A DNA stretch of 64,000 bases from Kiloniellaceae bacterium. GTDB taxonomy: Bacteria; Pseudomonadota; Alphaproteobacteria; Kiloniellales; J153. The notes under the pieces were generated by a model. That model did no database searches and was not told the origin of the DNA. It worked only from the letters and a program-made list of their open reading frames with translations. Numbering within the stretch: the first letter of the stretch is position 1; every line of letters starts with the position of its first letter. The position numbers and the translations under genes are program-made. This document shows, piece after piece, positions 27,546 to 37,696 of the stretch. Location: positions 310,001-374,000 of the forward strand of contig JAJFGO010000021.1 in NCBI GenBank assembly GCA_021776095.1. Direction: 5' to 3'.

Positions 27546-28538
27546 CTAGGGGTGGCCCCGGAAGGCGGCCAACAGCCGTTCGGCGGCAGCGGTCGGCGTC
27601 ACCGTGCCGGCGCGCACCTCGGCCTCCAGGGCGGGCAGCCGGGCCGCGACCCCCGGATGGACCCGCAAAGCGGCCAGCAGGGTCTCGCTGACCTCGCTCC
27701 ACATCCAGGCCAGGGCCTGGCCGGCTCGCTTGCTCTCGAGCTCGCCGACGGCGCCGAGGGCGGCCCGGAATTTTTGGGTGGCATCCCAGATCTCGGCCAT
27801 GCCGGTCCCGTTCAGGGACGAGCATTTCAGAACCTCGGGCTTCCAGGCACGGCTGGCCGGGCGCAGAAACTGGAGCGCGCCCCGGTACTCGGCCGCGGCC
27901 TGCTCGGCCGGTGCCGCCAGCTCGCCGTCGGCCTTGTTGACCACGATCAGGTCGGCCAGCTCCATGATTCCGCGCTTGAAGCCCTGAAGCTCGTCGCCGG
28001 CGCCCGGCTGGAGCAGCAGCAGGAACATATCGACCATGTCGGCGACCGCGGTTTCCGATTGGCCGACGCCCACGGTTTCGACCAGCACCACGTCGAAGCC
28101 GGCGGCCTCGCAAACCAGCATGGCCTCGCGGGTACGCCGGGCCACGCCGCCCAGGGTATCGCCGGCCGGAGAGGGCCGGATAAAGGCCTCGGGCACCCGG
28201 CTCAGCTCGGCCATGCGGGTCTTATCGCCCAGGATCGAGCCCCGGCTGCGCCGCGACGTCGGATCGACCGCCAGCACCGCGACCCGATGGCCCTGTTCGA
28301 TGAGATACAGCCCGAAAGCCTCGATAAAGGTCGATTTGCCGACCCCGGGAACCCCGGTGATGCCGAGGCGGACCGCCTGGCCGCTGCGCGGCAGAATCCG
28401 GTCCAGCAGGTCTTCGGCCGCGACCCGGTGATCGGCGCGCGAGGATTCGACCAGGGTAATGGCCTGGGCCAGCGCCCGGCGCTCGCCCGCCAGAACGCCG
28501 CGCGCAAGGTTGCGGTCGCCGGGCCGGATCTCGTTCAT
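27546..28538 (-). CDS. meaB: Methylmalonyl-CoA mutase-associated GTPase MeaB
   Basis: A 330-residue G3E-family P-loop GTPase that protects methylmalonyl-CoA mutase and gates its B12 cofactor. The P-loop GVPGVGKST is at 62-70. [45 protein letters not shown] and the base motif VVNKAD (NKxD) are all present. It ends the mutase gene cluster, separated from the mutase gene by the exporter, VOC and small-protein genes on the same strand. Confidence 0.95.
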   Translation of the reverse strand: MNEIRPGDRNLARGVLAGERRALAQAITLVESSRADHRVAAEDLLDRILPRSGQAVRLGITGVPGVGKSTFIEAFGLYLIEQGHRVAVLAVDPTSRRSRGSILGDKTRMAELSRVPEAFIRPSPAGDTLGGVARRTREAMLVCEAAGFDVVLVETVGVGQSETAVADMVDMFLLLLQPGAGDELQGFKRGIMELADLIVVNKADGELAAPAEQAAAEYRGALQFLRPASRAWKPEVLKCSSLNGTGMAEIWDATQKFRAALGAVGELESKRAGQALAWMWSEVSETLLAALRVHPGVAARLPALEAEVRAGTVTPTAAAERLLAAFRGHP

Positions 28539-28557
28539 GGGATCAATCCCTGGCGGA

Positions 28558-28851
28558 TCAGCCCTTGGGGCGCAGGGCGTCGCCGAAGGCTTTCTCGGCG
28601 TCCTCTTCGATCTGCCGCCGGGTCGCTTCGTCGAGGGATTCGTAGACATCCTGGCGCTGCTGCCGATAGAGCGACATGGTGTCCTCGAGCAGCTTGTTGC
28701 GATCGCCCGTCGGGGCGGACGATGCGGCCTTGCCTCGCGCGGCCTTGCCCGGCGCAACCTTGGAAGGACCCGCCGAGGCCGGGCCGTGCTTGGCCATCTT
28801 GCCGCGCACGTGCCGGGGCACGAACAGAACCTGAAGCAGCTTGGTCAACAT
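28558..28851 (-). CDS. Small conserved-looking protein of unknown function
   Basis: A 97-residue soluble protein. It opens with a short hydrophobic stretch ([17 protein letters not shown]), then a Lys/Ala/Pro-rich low-complexity linker, then a charged helical C terminus ([39 protein letters not shown]). No family is recognised. It lies 19 bp upstream of meaB on the same strand, so it is probably co-transcribed with it. Its coding status rests on codon pattern and tight spacing. Confidence 0.6.
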   Translation of the reverse strand: MLTKLLQVLFVPRHVRGKMAKHGPASAGPSKVAPGKAARGKAASSAPTGDRNKLLEDTMSLYRQQRQDVYESLDEATRRQIEEDAEKAFGDALRPKG

Positions 28852-28875
28852 GGGTCAAGATTAGGCCAGCCTTTC

Positions 28876-29319
28876 CTAAGGCTTCGTTGCCAAGGTGCGG
28901 GCCTCGGACGCATCGGGCGCGCCCGGGCCAAGCGGCTGACCGTAGCTGAATTCGACGAAATTGCCGTCCGGGTCGCGCAGACCGCAGTAATAGCCGACCG
29001 GATAGGGCTCGTCGCGCGGCGCCCAGGCCAGGCAACCGGCCGCCCCGGCCCGCACCGCGATGGCATCGACCGCCGCCCGGCTGGCCAGCGCGAAGCCGAA
29101 ATGGCTGTAGTCGCGTTCGCCCTGGTCGCGGCCCGGCCCGCCGGGGATCAGCACGAAGATGAAGTCCCGCGCGCGCCCGGGCTCGGCCAGCCAGACCACG
29201 CGGGTGCCGCCGTCGTCGCGCTCGTGCACGATCTCCATGGCGCAGAAATCCCGGTAGAAGGCGATACAAGCGTCCAAGTCGCGCACGTGCAGGGCAAGGT
29301 GGGTGAAGGCGGGCGTCAT
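28876..29319 (-). CDS. VOC family (glyoxalase/lactoylglutathione lyase-like) protein
   Basis: A 147-residue vicinal-oxygen-chelate protein with the two beta-alpha-beta-beta-beta units: FTHLALHVRDLDACIAFYRDF (His at residue 6) and, later, SHFGFALASRAAVDAI and GLRDPDGNFVEFSYGQ. Metal ligands typical of glyoxalase I-type enzymes are present (H, E in NFVEF). Its place between the mutase and meaB invites assignment as methylmalonyl-CoA epimerase, but the sequence is closer to general lactoylglutathione-lyase-like proteins, so I leave the substrate open. Confidence 0.82.
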   Translation of the reverse strand: MTPAFTHLALHVRDLDACIAFYRDFCAMEIVHERDDGGTRVVWLAEPGRARDFIFVLIPGGPGRDQGERDYSHFGFALASRAAVDAIAVRAGAAGCLAWAPRDEPYPVGYYCGLRDPDGNFVEFSYGQPLGPGAPDASEARTLATKP

Positions 29320-29410
29320 GGGGCGAGTTTAGCGGCGCGGCGACGGAAATTCGATCCCCAAGGAAACGCCCGTGGCCATAGAAAACAAATGTTGCAAGCC
29401 GCGTGTCGGT

Positions 29411-31261
29411 TCACTCTGCCGCCGGATCCTGGGCGACGGGAATGCCGGGCGGACTCTCCTCGACCTCCTCGCCGCCTTGTTGGCGCGCCCACATGGCAGC
29501 GTAGGTGCCCTCGCGCGTCAGAAGGTCCCGGTGCCGGCCGCGTTCCACGATTCGGCCGTCCTCCAACACCAAGATCTGGTCCGCCTCGACCACGGTCGAG
29601 AGCCGGTGCGCGATGGTCAGGGTGGTACGCCCGCGCGAAACCTCGCTCAGGCTGGTCTGGATCTCGCGCTCGGTCTTGGTATCGAGCGCCGAGGTCGCCT
29701 CGTCGAACATGAGAATCGCCGGGCGTTTGAGAATCGCCCGTGCGATGGCGGCGCGCTGTTTCTCGCCGCCCGATAGCTTCAGGCCCCGCTCGCCGACCAT
29801 GGTGTCGTAGCCGTCCGGCAGGCCGCGAACGAATTCGTCGATGCGCGCCAGGCGCGCCGCGTCCTCGACCTGCGCCCGGTTGGCCGCCGGATCGCCGTAG
29901 GCGATGTTGTAATAGACCGTGTCGTTGAACAGAACGGTATCCTGCGGAACGATGCCGATGGCGGCACGCAAACTATCCTGCGAGACCGCGCGCAGGTCCT
30001 GCCCGTCGATCAGGACCCGGCCTTCCAAGACATCGTAGAAGCGGAACAGAATCCGGCTGAGGGTCGATTTGCCGGCGCCGCTCGGCCCCACGATGGCGAC
30101 CGTCTTGCCGGCCGGGACCGTGAAGCTGACCCCTTTGAGGATCGGCCGGCGCGGGTCGTAACCGAAAACCACGTTCTCGAAAACGACCTCGCCACCCTCG
30201 ACCCGCAAGGTCGGCGCGTCCGGCCGGTCGACAACATCGGCCGGCGCATGCAGCAACTCGAACATGGTCTCGAGATCGATCAGGGACTGCTTGATCTCAC
30301 GGTACACCGTGCCCAAAAGGTTGAGCGGCATGGCAAGCTGAAGCATGTAGGCATTGACCATGACAAAATCACCGAGGGTCATGGTGCCTTGCAGAATCCC
30401 TCGAGCCGCCAAAATCATGATCGCGGTGATGCCGACGGCTACCGTCACGGCCTGGCTGACGTTCAGAACCGATAGGCTGATACGGCTCTTGACCGCCGCG
30501 CCCTCGTAATCCTTGAGCGCCGAATCGTAGCGCTGTGCCTCGTGCCCCTCGTTGCCGAAGTATTTGACCGTCTCGTAATTCAGCAGGCTGTCGATGACCT
30601 TGGTGTTGGCCTCGTTATCGGCGTCGTTCATGACCCGGCGCAGGCGAATGCGCCATTCGGTGATGGTGAAGGTCAGCCAGACATAGACGCTGATGCTGGC
30701 GGCGGTGATCGCCGCGAAGCGCCAATCGAACAACGCCCAAAGGATGCCGCAGACCAGCAGAATCTCGACAATGGTCGGCAGGATGTTGAAGAGGACGAAG
30801 GACAGGAGGAACTCGATCCCCTTGGTGCCGCGATCCATGGCCCGGCTGAGCGCGCCGGTCTGACGGTCGAGATGGAAGCGCAGCGAAAGCGCGTGCAAAT
30901 GCCGGAAGGTATTAAGCGCGATACGCCGGATCGCGTTCTGCGCGACCTTGACGAACAGCGCGTCGCGCACTTCGCCGAGCGCCAAGGCACCAACCCGCGC
31001 GGCGCCGTAGGCGAGCAACAGGGCGAGCGGAATCGCCACCAACAGATCGGCGGGCGTCCCCAGAGTATCGACGGCCTTGCTGAGCAGGATTGGCACAAAG
31101 ACGTTGGCGACCTTGGCGCCGATCAGCGCGATAATCGCCAGACCGACGCGCAAGCGCAGATCGAAACGGTCCTTCGGCCACAGATAGGGCAGCAAGAAGC
31201 GCAGGGTGCGCAACTGCCGGCGCGGCTGAAACTGGCCCGGTTCCATGGTGGTGGGCCGCAT
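29411..31261 (-). CDS. Atm1/ABCB7-like ABC exporter
   Basis: A 616-residue half-transporter: six-helix membrane domain (about 40-330) fused to an ATPase. Walker A is VGPSGAGKSTLSRILFRFYD, the signature is LSGGEKQRAAIARAIL, and Walker B is ILMFDEATSALD, followed by the switch His in IAHRLSTV. The segment LNYETVKYFGNEGHEAQRYDSAL is typical of Atm1/HMT1-type exporters, which carry glutathione-linked sulfur or metal compounds. The start is ATG 31261 or 31246. It lies 60 bp from the mutase gene; the metabolic link, if any, is not evident. Confidence 0.92.
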   Translation of the reverse strand: MRPTTMEPGQFQPRRQLRTLRFLLPYLWPKDRFDLRLRVGLAIIALIGAKVANVFVPILLSKAVDTLGTPADLLVAIPLALLLAYGAARVGALALGEVRDALFVKVAQNAIRRIALNTFRHLHALSLRFHLDRQTGALSRAMDRGTKGIEFLLSFVLFNILPTIVEILLVCGILWALFDWRFAAITAASISVYVWLTFTITEWRIRLRRVMNDADNEANTKVIDSLLNYETVKYFGNEGHEAQRYDSALKDYEGAAVKSRISLSVLNVSQAVTVAVGITAIMILAARGILQGTMTLGDFVMVNAYMLQLAMPLNLLGTVYREIKQSLIDLETMFELLHAPADVVDRPDAPTLRVEGGEVVFENVVFGYDPRRPILKGVSFTVPAGKTVAIVGPSGAGKSTLSRILFRFYDVLEGRVLIDGQDLRAVSQDSLRAAIGIVPQDTVLFNDTVYYNIAYGDPAANRAQVEDAARLARIDEFVRGLPDGYDTMVGERGLKLSGGEKQRAAIARAILKRPAILMFDEATSALDTKTEREIQTSLSEVSRGRTTLTIAHRLSTVVEADQILVLEDGRIVERGRHRDLLTREGTYAAMWARQQGGEEVEESPPGIPVAQDPAAE

Positions 31262-31321
31262 CAGAAGACCTTGGCGGCGTTAGCCTTGGCCACGCCTATG
31301 GAGAGGCTCAAGCTTGGCCCC

Positions 31322-33478
<2,157 letters not shown>

Positions 33479-33519
33479 GGTCCGCCCCCGGGCTGATTGG
33501 TGGCCTTGCTGGATGCGTC

Positions 33520-33536
33520 TGCTGCGCTGCAGTATA
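33520..33536 (-). promoter_or_regulatory. Promoter-operator motif upstream of the mutase, shared with panB
   Basis: On the minus strand TATACT is followed directly by GCAGCGCAGCA, about 42-58 bp before the mutase start. The same 17-mer with one change lies at 54495-54511 upstream of panB. TATACT would serve as -10 and TGCAGCGCAGCA would cover the transcription start, suggesting a repressor site. The TGC-rich pattern resembles operators reported for PhaR-family regulators, a comparison from memory. Confidence 0.5.
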
Positions 33537-33580
33537 CCCTGCCCACCATACGCAAGTCCAATTGACGATACGGGCGGAAT

Positions 33581-35404
33581 TCAGTGCCCGTCACGGCCTT
33601 TTGGCAGCACGCGCAGAAAGCTGACCGCCTCCCGATAGCCCTTCAGGACGACGGATTCCTCGCGCGACGTGAGGGTACGAAGCATTGGGGCCAGGGCCGG
33701 GTCCGCCGCCGCCTCGCCGGAGACCACAATATCGCCGCCCTCGCTCTGGGCCTGCAGACGGGCCGCCATGTTGACGGTCGAACCGAAATAGTCGAGACGG
33801 TCATTCAGGTTAACGGCGATGCAGGGGCCGAAGTGCAATCCCAGCTTGATGACGAGGCCCTGCCCGTCACTGTCTCGATTGAAGGCCGCCACTTTCAACT
33901 GCGCGTCGAGCGCGGCGCGAAAGGCGTCGCCAGGGTCGCTGAAGACCGCCATGACCGCGTCGCCGATGGTCTTGACCACGGCCCCGTTGTTGAGCCGCAC
34001 GATCCTGGTGAGAAAGGCAAAATGCTCGCGCACCAGATGATAGGCGGCCGCGTCGCCGATCGAGGCATAGAGCGCGGTCGAACCGCGCAGGTCGGTGAAC
34101 ATGAGTGCCACGCGGTTGACCGAAACCTCGTCGCCCGGGCGCAGCACCTGATCGGAGAAAAGATCGCGAAACACCTGCAAGGTGGTGACGCGGTCGGCGG
34201 TCAAGGCATCGCGAACCCAATGAAGTTCCTCGACGATGACGGTCCTTGGCGGCTCGGTCCGGTTTTCCAGGGCGATGTTGCCGGCCGCGGCGGACGGTTC
34301 GGCCCGCACCTCGCCGTCCTCGATAATGACCGTCGGGATACCCGCCGAAGTAACGTCGAAGCTGGCTTCGGGCCCCGGCTCCAAGGTGCGCGCGCGATAC
34401 GAACCTGGCGGCAGATCGATCTCCAGCGTGCGGCATTCACCGGGGGCAAGCGTGATTTGCAGCCAAATATGCGGCGTGCCCATGGGACCGAACAGGCAAT
34501 ATTCGCCCGCCACGATGCTTCGCACCGAGGCATCGGGCGTGAAGGTCACTTCGACGTTGCGCGAAAAGTCCCGGTCATAGTCAATGTTGCAAGTGTCGCA
34601 GTGGGCGCCTTTCGGCACTTCGTCGAGTGCGCTCACCTCCGCCTTGCCGATCCGGCACCGGGGGCAGAGCAGGTCCCAGCGTAGGGCCAGCAGGCCGGCC
34701 CTCGCTGCTTCCAGGCAGAGCTCGATTGCTTGCTGGCGCGGCACCTCCCACTCCCGCGCCAGGCGCAGGGGCCGGATGCGGATCAGATCGACCTCTTGCG
34801 ACTGCAGAACATAGTCGGCCAGGCGGCGCGCAAGGCCGTGGCCCCGAGTCGAAGCCTCGATCTTTTCCACAAGACGCTCGACCCGGTCGCGCGCGGCGGC
34901 CTCGGGGGGCGGGGCCTCATAGGCGAAAGGCATGGGGTTGGCGCCGGTGGCGAAGCGCTCCGCCTCGGCGGCCAGGTTCATGAACATGCCCTTGGTGGCG
35001 GCAAAGAACCGGGTCGCGAGCAGCACCCGGCCCAGCAGGTTGGCCGGGGCCGCCTCCACGGTGTAGTCGGCCCGGCAGCCCTCGTCCTCGCGAGTCAGCG
35101 TGAACTGAGCACAGAGGAAGCGGAGCGGGCCGTTACGCATGTCCCGGCAATGTCGGAACCAGCGATTGGCGACCCAATTGACCGGCTTGTCGTCCCAGGA
35201 CAAGGTGAAGGGGCCCATCCGGGCATGGCCGATAAACTGGACCGAGCCGTCGTCCTGCGGGATCTCGTCGATTATGTGCTTGGGCAGCTTCGCCGCCTCG
35301 TTGAAGCGCGCGGTGTCGGAGAGGATCGGCCAAATCGCCTCCAGCGGCGCGGCGAAGTGCCGGACGTAGGTTCGGCTTTGCGTGCCCGCGATTTTTTCGT
35401 TCAC
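33581..35404 (-). CDS. Class III adenylate/guanylate cyclase with SRPBCC-like N domain, zinc-ribbon and DUF5939
   Basis: About 607 residues. The N-terminal ~150 residues resemble an SRPBCC/START-like domain (TYVRHFAAPLEAIWPILSDTARFNEAAKLP). A Cys4 zinc-ribbon-like pair follows (LCPRC...HCDTC), then a beta-rich DUF5939 region. The C-terminal cyclase catalytic domain has ALMFTDLRGSTALYASIGD, with the metal Asp near the start, and VKTIGDAVMAVFSDP with the second Asp. It should make cAMP (or cGMP) in response to an unknown cue. No membrane segment is seen. GTG 35404 is chosen; an in-frame TTG 30 bases upstream is possible. Confidence 0.85.
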   Translation of the reverse strand: MNEKIAGTQSRTYVRHFAAPLEAIWPILSDTARFNEAAKLPKHIIDEIPQDDGSVQFIGHARMGPFTLSWDDKPVNWVANRWFRHCRDMRNGPLRFLCAQFTLTREDEGCRADYTVEAAPANLLGRVLLATRFFAATKGMFMNLAAEAERFATGANPMPFAYEAPPPEAAARDRVERLVEKIEASTRGHGLARRLADYVLQSQEVDLIRIRPLRLAREWEVPRQQAIELCLEAARAGLLALRWDLLCPRCRIGKAEVSALDEVPKGAHCDTCNIDYDRDFSRNVEVTFTPDASVRSIVAGEYCLFGPMGTPHIWLQITLAPGECRTLEIDLPPGSYRARTLEPGPEASFDVTSAGIPTVIIEDGEVRAEPSAAAGNIALENRTEPPRTVIVEELHWVRDALTADRVTTLQVFRDLFSDQVLRPGDEVSVNRVALMFTDLRGSTALYASIGDAAAYHLVREHFAFLTRIVRLNNGAVVKTIGDAVMAVFSDPGDAFRAALDAQLKVAAFNRDSDGQGLVIKLGLHFGPCIAVNLNDRLDYFGSTVNMAARLQAQSEGGDIVVSGEAAADPALAPMLRTLTSREESVVLKGYREAVSFLRVLPKGRDGH

Positions 35405-35451
35405 CGATCCGTCCCAGCGCTCACGCGCTAACAATGGCTATCGGTAGTTAG

Positions 35452-36327
35452 TTAGTCCTGCCAACGGAACATGGGAAGGGCGGCGGCGGGGTTATGCCCC
35501 TCGGCCGTGCATTGGGCGGCCAGGCGCTCGGGGGTCGCGTAGCCCCGCTCGTCCACGCCCAGATCGCCGGCCTGCAGGCCGTTCATGATGAAAATGCCGT
35601 CGATCCCCACCGCGTTGGCGCCCGCGATATCGGTCCGCAAGGTATCGCCAATGGCCGCAATGCGGGCACGCGCTATACCCTCAAGCGCGGGGAAACAGGC
35701 ATCGTAGATACTGGCGTGAGGCTTGCCGTGATAACGCACCTCGGCGCCGATCTCCTCGTAGCGGGCGGCGATGATCCCGGCGCAGATCTCGCGGTGCGCG
35801 CCGCGCATGACCTCCAAGTCCGGGTTGGCACAGATCATGGGCCGGCCATGGCCGGCCGCGGCCTGCAGAAAGTCCTCGTAATCCGCCACCGTGTCCTCTT
35901 CGTCCAAGGAGCCGGTATTCAGGACGAAATCCGCCTCAGCCAGATCCCCGACGAAGCTGTAGCCGAGCCCTTCGCGCATGTTGAGATCGCGCTCCGGGCC
36001 CAGGTGATAGCAACGCTGACCGAGCGCGCGGTACCAATCGTCCGGGCGCTGCGCCAGGTGGCGCCAGGCATCTTCGCCGGACGACATCACCGCGGTCGCC
36101 AGGGCCGGTGCGATACCCATCTTTTCGTTGCGCGCCATGATCGCCGAAACCCGGCGCGGCGCGTTGGACAGGATCACGGCCCGCTTTCCGGCCGCGCGAA
36201 ACCTCTCCAGGCAGTCGATCGCCGCCGGAAAGGCCTGGACCCCGTCGTGAATCACACCCCAGAGATCGATGATAAAACCGTCGTACCGCTCGGCGAGCGG
36301 GGCAAAGCCGTCGTGGATCGGGATCAT
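35452..36327 (-). CDS. HAD-IIA family phosphatase (TIGR01459-type)
   Basis: A 291-residue HAD phosphatase of the NagD-like IIA class. Motif I appears as GFIIDLWGVIHDG (D-x-W-G-x-x-H) at 18-30, motif II as VILSNAPRR, and motif IV as IAAIGDTLRTDIAGANAVGIDG. The DLWGV form is typical of the TIGR01459 subfamily seen in alphaproteobacteria. The substrate, probably a sugar or nucleotide phosphate, is not known. ATG 36327 is preferred; an upstream extension lacks family sequence. Confidence 0.87.
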   Translation of the reverse strand: MIPIHDGFAPLAERYDGFIIDLWGVIHDGVQAFPAAIDCLERFRAAGKRAVILSNAPRRVSAIMARNEKMGIAPALATAVMSSGEDAWRHLAQRPDDWYRALGQRCYHLGPERDLNMREGLGYSFVGDLAEADFVLNTGSLDEEDTVADYEDFLQAAAGHGRPMICANPDLEVMRGAHREICAGIIAARYEEIGAEVRYHGKPHASIYDACFPALEGIARARIAAIGDTLRTDIAGANAVGIDGIFIMNGLQAGDLGVDERGYATPERLAAQCTAEGHNPAAALPMFRWQD

Positions 36328-36440
36328 AGGGGGGGTCCAGCAAACCGATGAAGCCGGACCTTGTGCCATAGCGGCGCGTTGGAGGAAAGCCTGGGCGGAA
36401 AACCCGGGGCGACCCGGCACCACCATTTGGCGTCCCGATT

Positions 36441-36468
36441 TTGAGGCCGGCCCGGATTGCGCTATACT
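36441..36468 (+). promoter_or_regulatory. Sigma-70-type promoter for the secreted/membrane gene pair
   Basis: TTGAGG (36441-36446), 16-bp spacer, TATACT (36463-36468), 32 bp before ATG 36501. GGGAGGAG just upstream of the ATG is the ribosome site. Confidence 0.6.
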
Positions 36469-36500
36469 TTTTCCTTGGGCCGAACACCGGGAGGAGCGAA

Positions 36501-37004
36501 ATGCCCCGAGTTCACCGGCTTTCCTATTATGGTTTCGGTTTTCCGGCCGCTCTGGCAATTCTGTGGCTCACGATCTTCATGCCTACAGCAAGGGCGGGCG
36601 ATATGGTCCCCGTGGCAGGCATATCTCCCGACGCGCAGCGCTGGTCGATTCTCGATGGACAGGAGTTCAGCGGCCAATTTGGCGCAATAGGAAAAGGCGC
36701 AAAGGGAAACGATAGCTGGATATTCGACAACGGCACGTTCTTGTCCAAGAGTTGCCTCGAATGCGGCTTTCCGGAGACCCAATATCTGGTTCGATTCGAA
36801 AACGAAGAGGTTCTGTTCGAAGCCGAAACCCAATGCCCCGTATCGGATGCCACGATCGCCTGGCAGGGCACGATAAAGGACGGCAAAATCGAGGGTGTCT
36901 ATACCTGGATAAAGAAGCGCTGGTACTGGACGATTGAGAAGGAATTCTGGTTCAAGGGCACGCTTACGGAGGTTCCCCCGGACCGGAGGGTGGAACTTAA
37001 TTGA
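36501..37004 (+). CDS. Secreted protein of unknown function
   Basis: A 167-residue protein with a signal peptide (PAALAILWLTIFMPTARAGD, cleavage after about residue 34). The mature part is rich in aromatic and charged residues (SWIFDNGTFLSKSCLECGF, TIAWQGTIKDGKIEGVYTWIKKRWYWTIEKEFWFKG) with three cysteines. The W-x-G-x-I...G-x-Y-x-W pattern looks like a small beta-barrel, but no family is recognised. It has a clear promoter and ribosome site and overlaps the next gene by 4 bp. Confidence 0.75.
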   Translation: MPRVHRLSYYGFGFPAALAILWLTIFMPTARAGDMVPVAGISPDAQRWSILDGQEFSGQFGAIGKGAKGNDSWIFDNGTFLSKSCLECGFPETQYLVRFENEEVLFEAETQCPVSDATIAWQGTIKDGKIEGVYTWIKKRWYWTIEKEFWFKGTLTEVPPDRRVELN

Positions 37005-37678
37005 CGGTGAGGGCGCAGCGTGAGGGGCCACGTCGGGTTCGCGCGCTCTGTGCGATCGTCCTGGTAGTTGCCGCCATTGTCGCGGCCAATTATCTAAGCG
37101 ATTGGCTGGCCGAGATACTTCAGATCGAGCTGGGCCCGAAAACCGAGCACGTTGTTCACAGGCTGCTGATGATTTCAGCGCTGGCCTATACGCTGCTGAT
37201 TGCCATTCCCTTCGTTCCGGGTGTGGAGATCGGCTTCTCGCTCATTATGCTCTTCGGCGCCAAGGTCCTGTTCCTGCTCTATCTTTGCACACTTGTTGGG
37301 CTTAGCTTGAGCTTCCTCGTGGGTTTCCTGTTCCCCGTGCCCGTGCTGCGGAAGCTCCTGAGCGATCTCTCGCTGCGACGAGCAAGCGATTTCGTCGGCA
37401 GAATTCAACGAATGGATAGCGCGCAACGACTGAACTACCTGGTATCGCGGTCGCCGAGACGGCTGGTTCCTCATTTGTTGCGCTATCGCTACGTCGCGGT
37501 CGCACTGGCGATCAATACACCCGGCAACTCGGTCATAGGCGGCGGAGGCGGCATCGCGTTCTTGGCCGGCGTCAGCGGACTGTTCTCGCCAGGGGCCTTT
37601 TTTGCGACTCTCGCCATCGCCATCGCGCCGGTGCCCCTGGTGGTATTGGTACTCGGCGAGCATATTCTTCTGGCGTAG
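37001..37678 (+). CDS. Integral membrane protein, possibly DedA/VTT-like
   Basis: A 225-residue protein with five or so hydrophobic helices (residues 15-32, 52-70, 78-112, 165-190, 195-225). The segments AIPFVPGVEIGFSLIMLFG and AINTPGNSVIGGGGGIAFLAGVSGLF recall the reentrant P-x-x-P/G-rich elements of the TVP38/DedA (VTT) superfamily, though the match is weak. It probably starts at TTG 37001, overlapping the previous stop as TTGA. It and the secreted protein form a two-gene operon. Function unknown. Confidence 0.7.
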   Translation: MTVRAQREGPRRVRALCAIVLVVAAIVAANYLSDWLAEILQIELGPKTEHVVHRLLMISALAYTLLIAIPFVPGVEIGFSLIMLFGAKVLFLLYLCTLVGLSLSFLVGFLFPVPVLRKLLSDLSLRRASDFVGRIQRMDSAQRLNYLVSRSPRRLVPHLLRYRYVAVALAINTPGNSVIGGGGGIAFLAGVSGLFSPGAFFATLAIAIAPVPLVVLVLGEHILLA

Positions 37679-37696
37679 GTTTGCCGCTCTTGGGTT

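Noticed and set aside
27468-28949. Long plus-strand frame over meaB
   Set aside because: Antisense shadow of meaB and its neighbours, without any recognisable domain.
28876-29319. VOC protein as a certain methylmalonyl-CoA epimerase
   Set aside because: Position suggests it but the sequence is closer to generic glyoxalase-like proteins, so no specific name was given.
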